In this document: positions 7,090 to 8,783 of the stretch, one piece after another | How the letters are laid out: each line of letters opens with the position of its first letter | Position numbering within the stretch: position 1 is the stretch's first letter | From: Promethearchaeota archaeon | Lineage (GTDB): Archaea > Asgardarchaeota > Lokiarchaeia > Sigyniarchaeales > SOKP01 | Reading direction: 5' to 3' | DNA length: 8,783 nt | Assembly: GCA_019058135.1 (NCBI GenBank) | Contig: JAHLWE010000258.1 | Location: 1-8,783, forward strand | The notes under the pieces: model-generated | What the model was told of the DNA's origin: nothing | What the model saw: the letters and a program-made list of their open reading frames with translations, nothing else | Databases searched by the model: none | Program-made: the position numbers and the translations under genes

Positions 7090-7202
7090 TTTCGAAAATT
7101 GAGAACTTATTTTAAGGATGGAACTTACTTTCTTAAATTCAATAAAAATAAAAAATATTTATTATTATATAATTAATCTTTTTTGTCAGATTTATAATTA
7201 TT

Positions 7203-7505
7203 TTAGACACGATAAAGAATTTTAACATATCTGATTCGATTTGTTGGATTATAATCAGAACGAATTTTAAATGATTGATTTGTTAATATTATTGATGTTA
7301 TCTTGTTTAATTTAAATCTTTTCCAACCATATGATTTTTTACTACGACTAAATCCACTTAATTGATAACAATCTATTAAAATTTTTCCCGCAGAACTTTT
7401 GTAAATTATATAAGGCTCAACTATTCTTGATCCTTCATATTTAAGACTTACAACTAATCGTTGATCAATTGCCTTTTTAAGTTCTTCTAAAGTGAACCAC
7501 CTTTT
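7203..7505 (-). pseudogene. WYL-like domain protein, no usable start codon
   Basis: Between the nuclease remnant's stop (7506-7508) and the TAA at 7203-7205 the minus strand is open for 100 codons. It encodes a coherent small domain: a helix 'FTLEELKKAIDQR', a strand 'LVVSLKYEGS', then 'RIVEPYIIYKSSAGK' and 'LIDCYQLSGFSRS', and finally 'YGWKRFKLNKITSIIL'. The order helix, K-Y pair, R-x-V-E-P, glycine turn, strand with C-Y-Q, then W-K-x-F-K-L-x-K-I matches the compact single-domain WYL-like family. WYL domains are ligand- or nucleic-acid-sensing modules often tied to defence regulation. There is no ATG, GTG or TTG anywhere in the frame. The nearest upstream ATG (7512-7514) is in the same frame but is followed two codons later by TAA. 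One base change in that codon, or an indel in the adjoining six-base run, would give a normal gene. It is either disrupted or mis-sequenced. Confidence 0.55.
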
Positions 7506-8739
7506 TTAATTCATTAATACTAAGTTTAATTTTTTTAAAATGTTTTTTAAATTTTTAGATAATTCTTCATTATTTTGAATAGATTTTGCTAAATGAAATC
7601 CAAGCGTTGGTTTTGAGACATTCTTCTCACATTTATTTTCTATTAATATTTTTAGATTTTCTGAAAATTTTTTTTTAGAACGAATTTCATCAATTTCATC
7701 TATTGTCCAAATTTCTCCGTTAGATTTAGGAAATTTATCATTAAGCATCCTAATCCATAATTCTGATTTAAATTCTCCCTCAAATTCTGCTTCTGAATTA
7801 TTTTTTTTTCCAACATAAAATAAATCAACTCCCTCTTTAAATCCTATTTTTGTTAATTCTGATGGTTTTAATTCTTTTTTTTTTTTTGATTCTCTGTCAA
7901 TAATAGTTATAACTTTTTTTCTTTTTTTTTTTTTAATATTTTGCAAAAATAATAGCATTATCGTTATTTTCAGCATTTATAAAAGAGAGTCCAGCTTCTA
8001 TAGAAGTTCTTTTATTGATGATTTCAAATAAAATTGGTAAAGCTCGATATTCTGTATCTCCCTCCACCATGACAAATACTTTTTCAAAAAATAAAAATGC
8101 ACTTCTAAAACCTATTGATAAAGATATTTGTTTTAAAAAATCTCCTATCTGTTCATATTGATCTTTTGTTAAATAATCTACTTCAGAAATTAGATTTTTA
8201 ATGAGTTTAAAGTGAACTATGTTATTTGGTGGAAAATTATCTATTAATTTTATTGAGTGAGTAACCGTGATTACTTGAATATTTTTTTTATTAGAAAATT
8301 CTCTTAGAATTCGCAATAAATTCGAAATTTGAACATAATCAAAATGAAGATCTGGTTCGTCGAAAGCTAAAATGAAATTTTTTTCAATCTCTTCTGTTAT
8401 TTGTAATTCTGACCATTCATAGATACCTAACATTATTTGTTTTCTCTTACCTGTTGCTTCTGATTCAAATTTAATTTTATCTCCTTCTTTCTTAATAATA
8501 TCAAAATCATTTAAATTCAAGCCTTTTAATGGATCATAAGTAGGTATAGCATTAATACTTGAAATATCATTGCAATATTTACCTATTAAATCACTTGCTT
8601 CTTTTATTTTTTCATTACAAATTTTTAGGATAACCTTAGTTATTTTATTAACTTCATTACTAATATCTAAATCAGGTATTTTTTTTTTAAAAGTATCTCT
8701 TAATATTACAATAATTTTAACTTTTTCATCAAATGCTTT
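7506..8739 (-). pseudogene. OLD-family ATPase-TOPRIM nuclease, truncated and frameshifted
   Basis: Two overlapping minus-strand frames together make one protein. The first runs from the TAA at 8740-8742 to a TAA at 7933-7935. Its first ATG (8518-8520) cannot be the true start, because 73 protein-like codons precede it in frame without any start codon. It carries an ABC-type signature 'EATGKRKQIMLGIYEW', a Walker B 'FILAFDEPDLH', the H-loop 'VTVTHS' and the TOPRIM glutamate in 'VEGDTEYRALPI'. The second frame (7506-7976) supplies the TOPRIM acidic strand 'VITIIDRE' and the C-terminal helices. The P-loop part is missing. Such proteins are nucleases in anti-phage systems (OLD, GajA) or DNA repair; with no partner visible, no system can be named. 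One extra base, for instance in the four-T run at 7939-7942, would join the frames. Base composition is even more AT-rich than the neighbours, with many poly-T runs. Confidence 0.72.
7914..7934. repeat. Poly-T tract (7 T, C, 13 T) at the frameshift
   Basis: Bases 7914-7920 and 7922-7934 are T runs separated by one C; on the coding strand they give a lysine-rich stretch just before the TOPRIM acidic strand. This is the longest homopolymer in the window. It is prone to slippage or length error, although the stop that ends the first frame already uses its edge bases. Confidence 0.9.
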
Positions 8740-8783
8740 TTAATATTAAAATAAAATAAATTTTTTTAAAAATTTTTAAAAAA
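8740..8783. other. Low-complexity window end upstream of nuclease remnant
   Basis: The last 44 bases are almost only A and T, with T and A runs and stops in the nuclease frame. No P-loop coding sequence or promoter can be recognised. The missing N-terminal part of the nuclease would have to lie beyond this point, or has been lost. Confidence 0.5.

Noticed and set aside
7056..7202. RNA gene or terminator hairpin in the AT-rich gap before the PIG-L gene
   Set aside because: No stable stem-loop or conserved RNA motif could be found by reading; only AT-rich sequence and a TATA-like element are present.
7914..7976. Programmed ribosomal frameshifting in the nuclease
   Set aside because: A +1 (or -2) change is needed and the stop comes before the A-rich slip run on the coding strand, so a classic -1 slippery arrangement does not fit; the missing N-terminus also argues for decay or sequence error.
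7506..8739. Assignment of the nuclease to Gabija, PARIS or a retron system
   Set aside because: The P-loop part and any partner gene are outside or absent, so only the OLD-type ATPase-TOPRIM class can be supported.

Overview
The window reads as low-G+C (very AT-rich) archaeal DNA, most likely from an Asgard archaeon of the Lokiarchaeia or a relative. The main reasons are an Rpn11/CSN5-type JAMM protease with the eukaryote-like signature GWYHSHPGF and a C-terminal helical tail, and a roadblock/LC7-type domain. A COG2232-type ATP-grasp protein and TATA-like elements about 21-35 bases ahead of several start codons, rather than clear Shine-Dalgarno sites, also fit. The phylum is an inference; no rRNA or ribosomal marker is present.

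Left part (1-4000). A 5'-truncated plus-strand gene ends in a roadblock-like domain (2-502). It converges, 8 bases apart, on a minus-strand pair. The pair is a fused ChlI-ChlD-type metal chelatase AAA+/VWA subunit (1777-3978) followed 27 bases later by an ATP-grasp ligase (511-1749), probably co-transcribed. Together they suggest cofactor chemistry, for example metal insertion into a corrinoid or other tetrapyrrole plus an ATP-dependent ligation. The large catalytic chelatase subunit (CobN/ChlH) is not in the window.

Middle (4000-7060). The JAMM protease (4112-5083, minus) stands divergently from a small open frame for a 57-residue signal-peptide-like product (5134-5307, plus), with an almost symmetrical AT-rich promoter region between them. 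Two further minus-strand enzymes follow: an alpha/beta hydrolase with a complete Ser-Asp-His triad (5369-6154) and a PIG-L/LmbE-family zinc deacetylase (6258-7055). Each has its own TATA-like element.

Right part (7200-8783). This is a damaged or poorly resolved block on the minus strand. An OLD-type ATPase-TOPRIM nuclease lacks its N-terminal P-loop and is frameshifted near a 13-T run (pieces 7933-8739 and 7506-7976). Immediately after its stop, in the same frame and with no usable start codon, lies an uninterrupted 100-codon stretch (7203-7505) that reads as a small WYL-like domain. OLD nucleases and WYL proteins both occur in phage-defence islands, so this may be the edge of a decayed or mis-sequenced defence locus.

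No rRNA, tRNA, CRISPR array, insertion sequence or convincing inverted repeat was seen.
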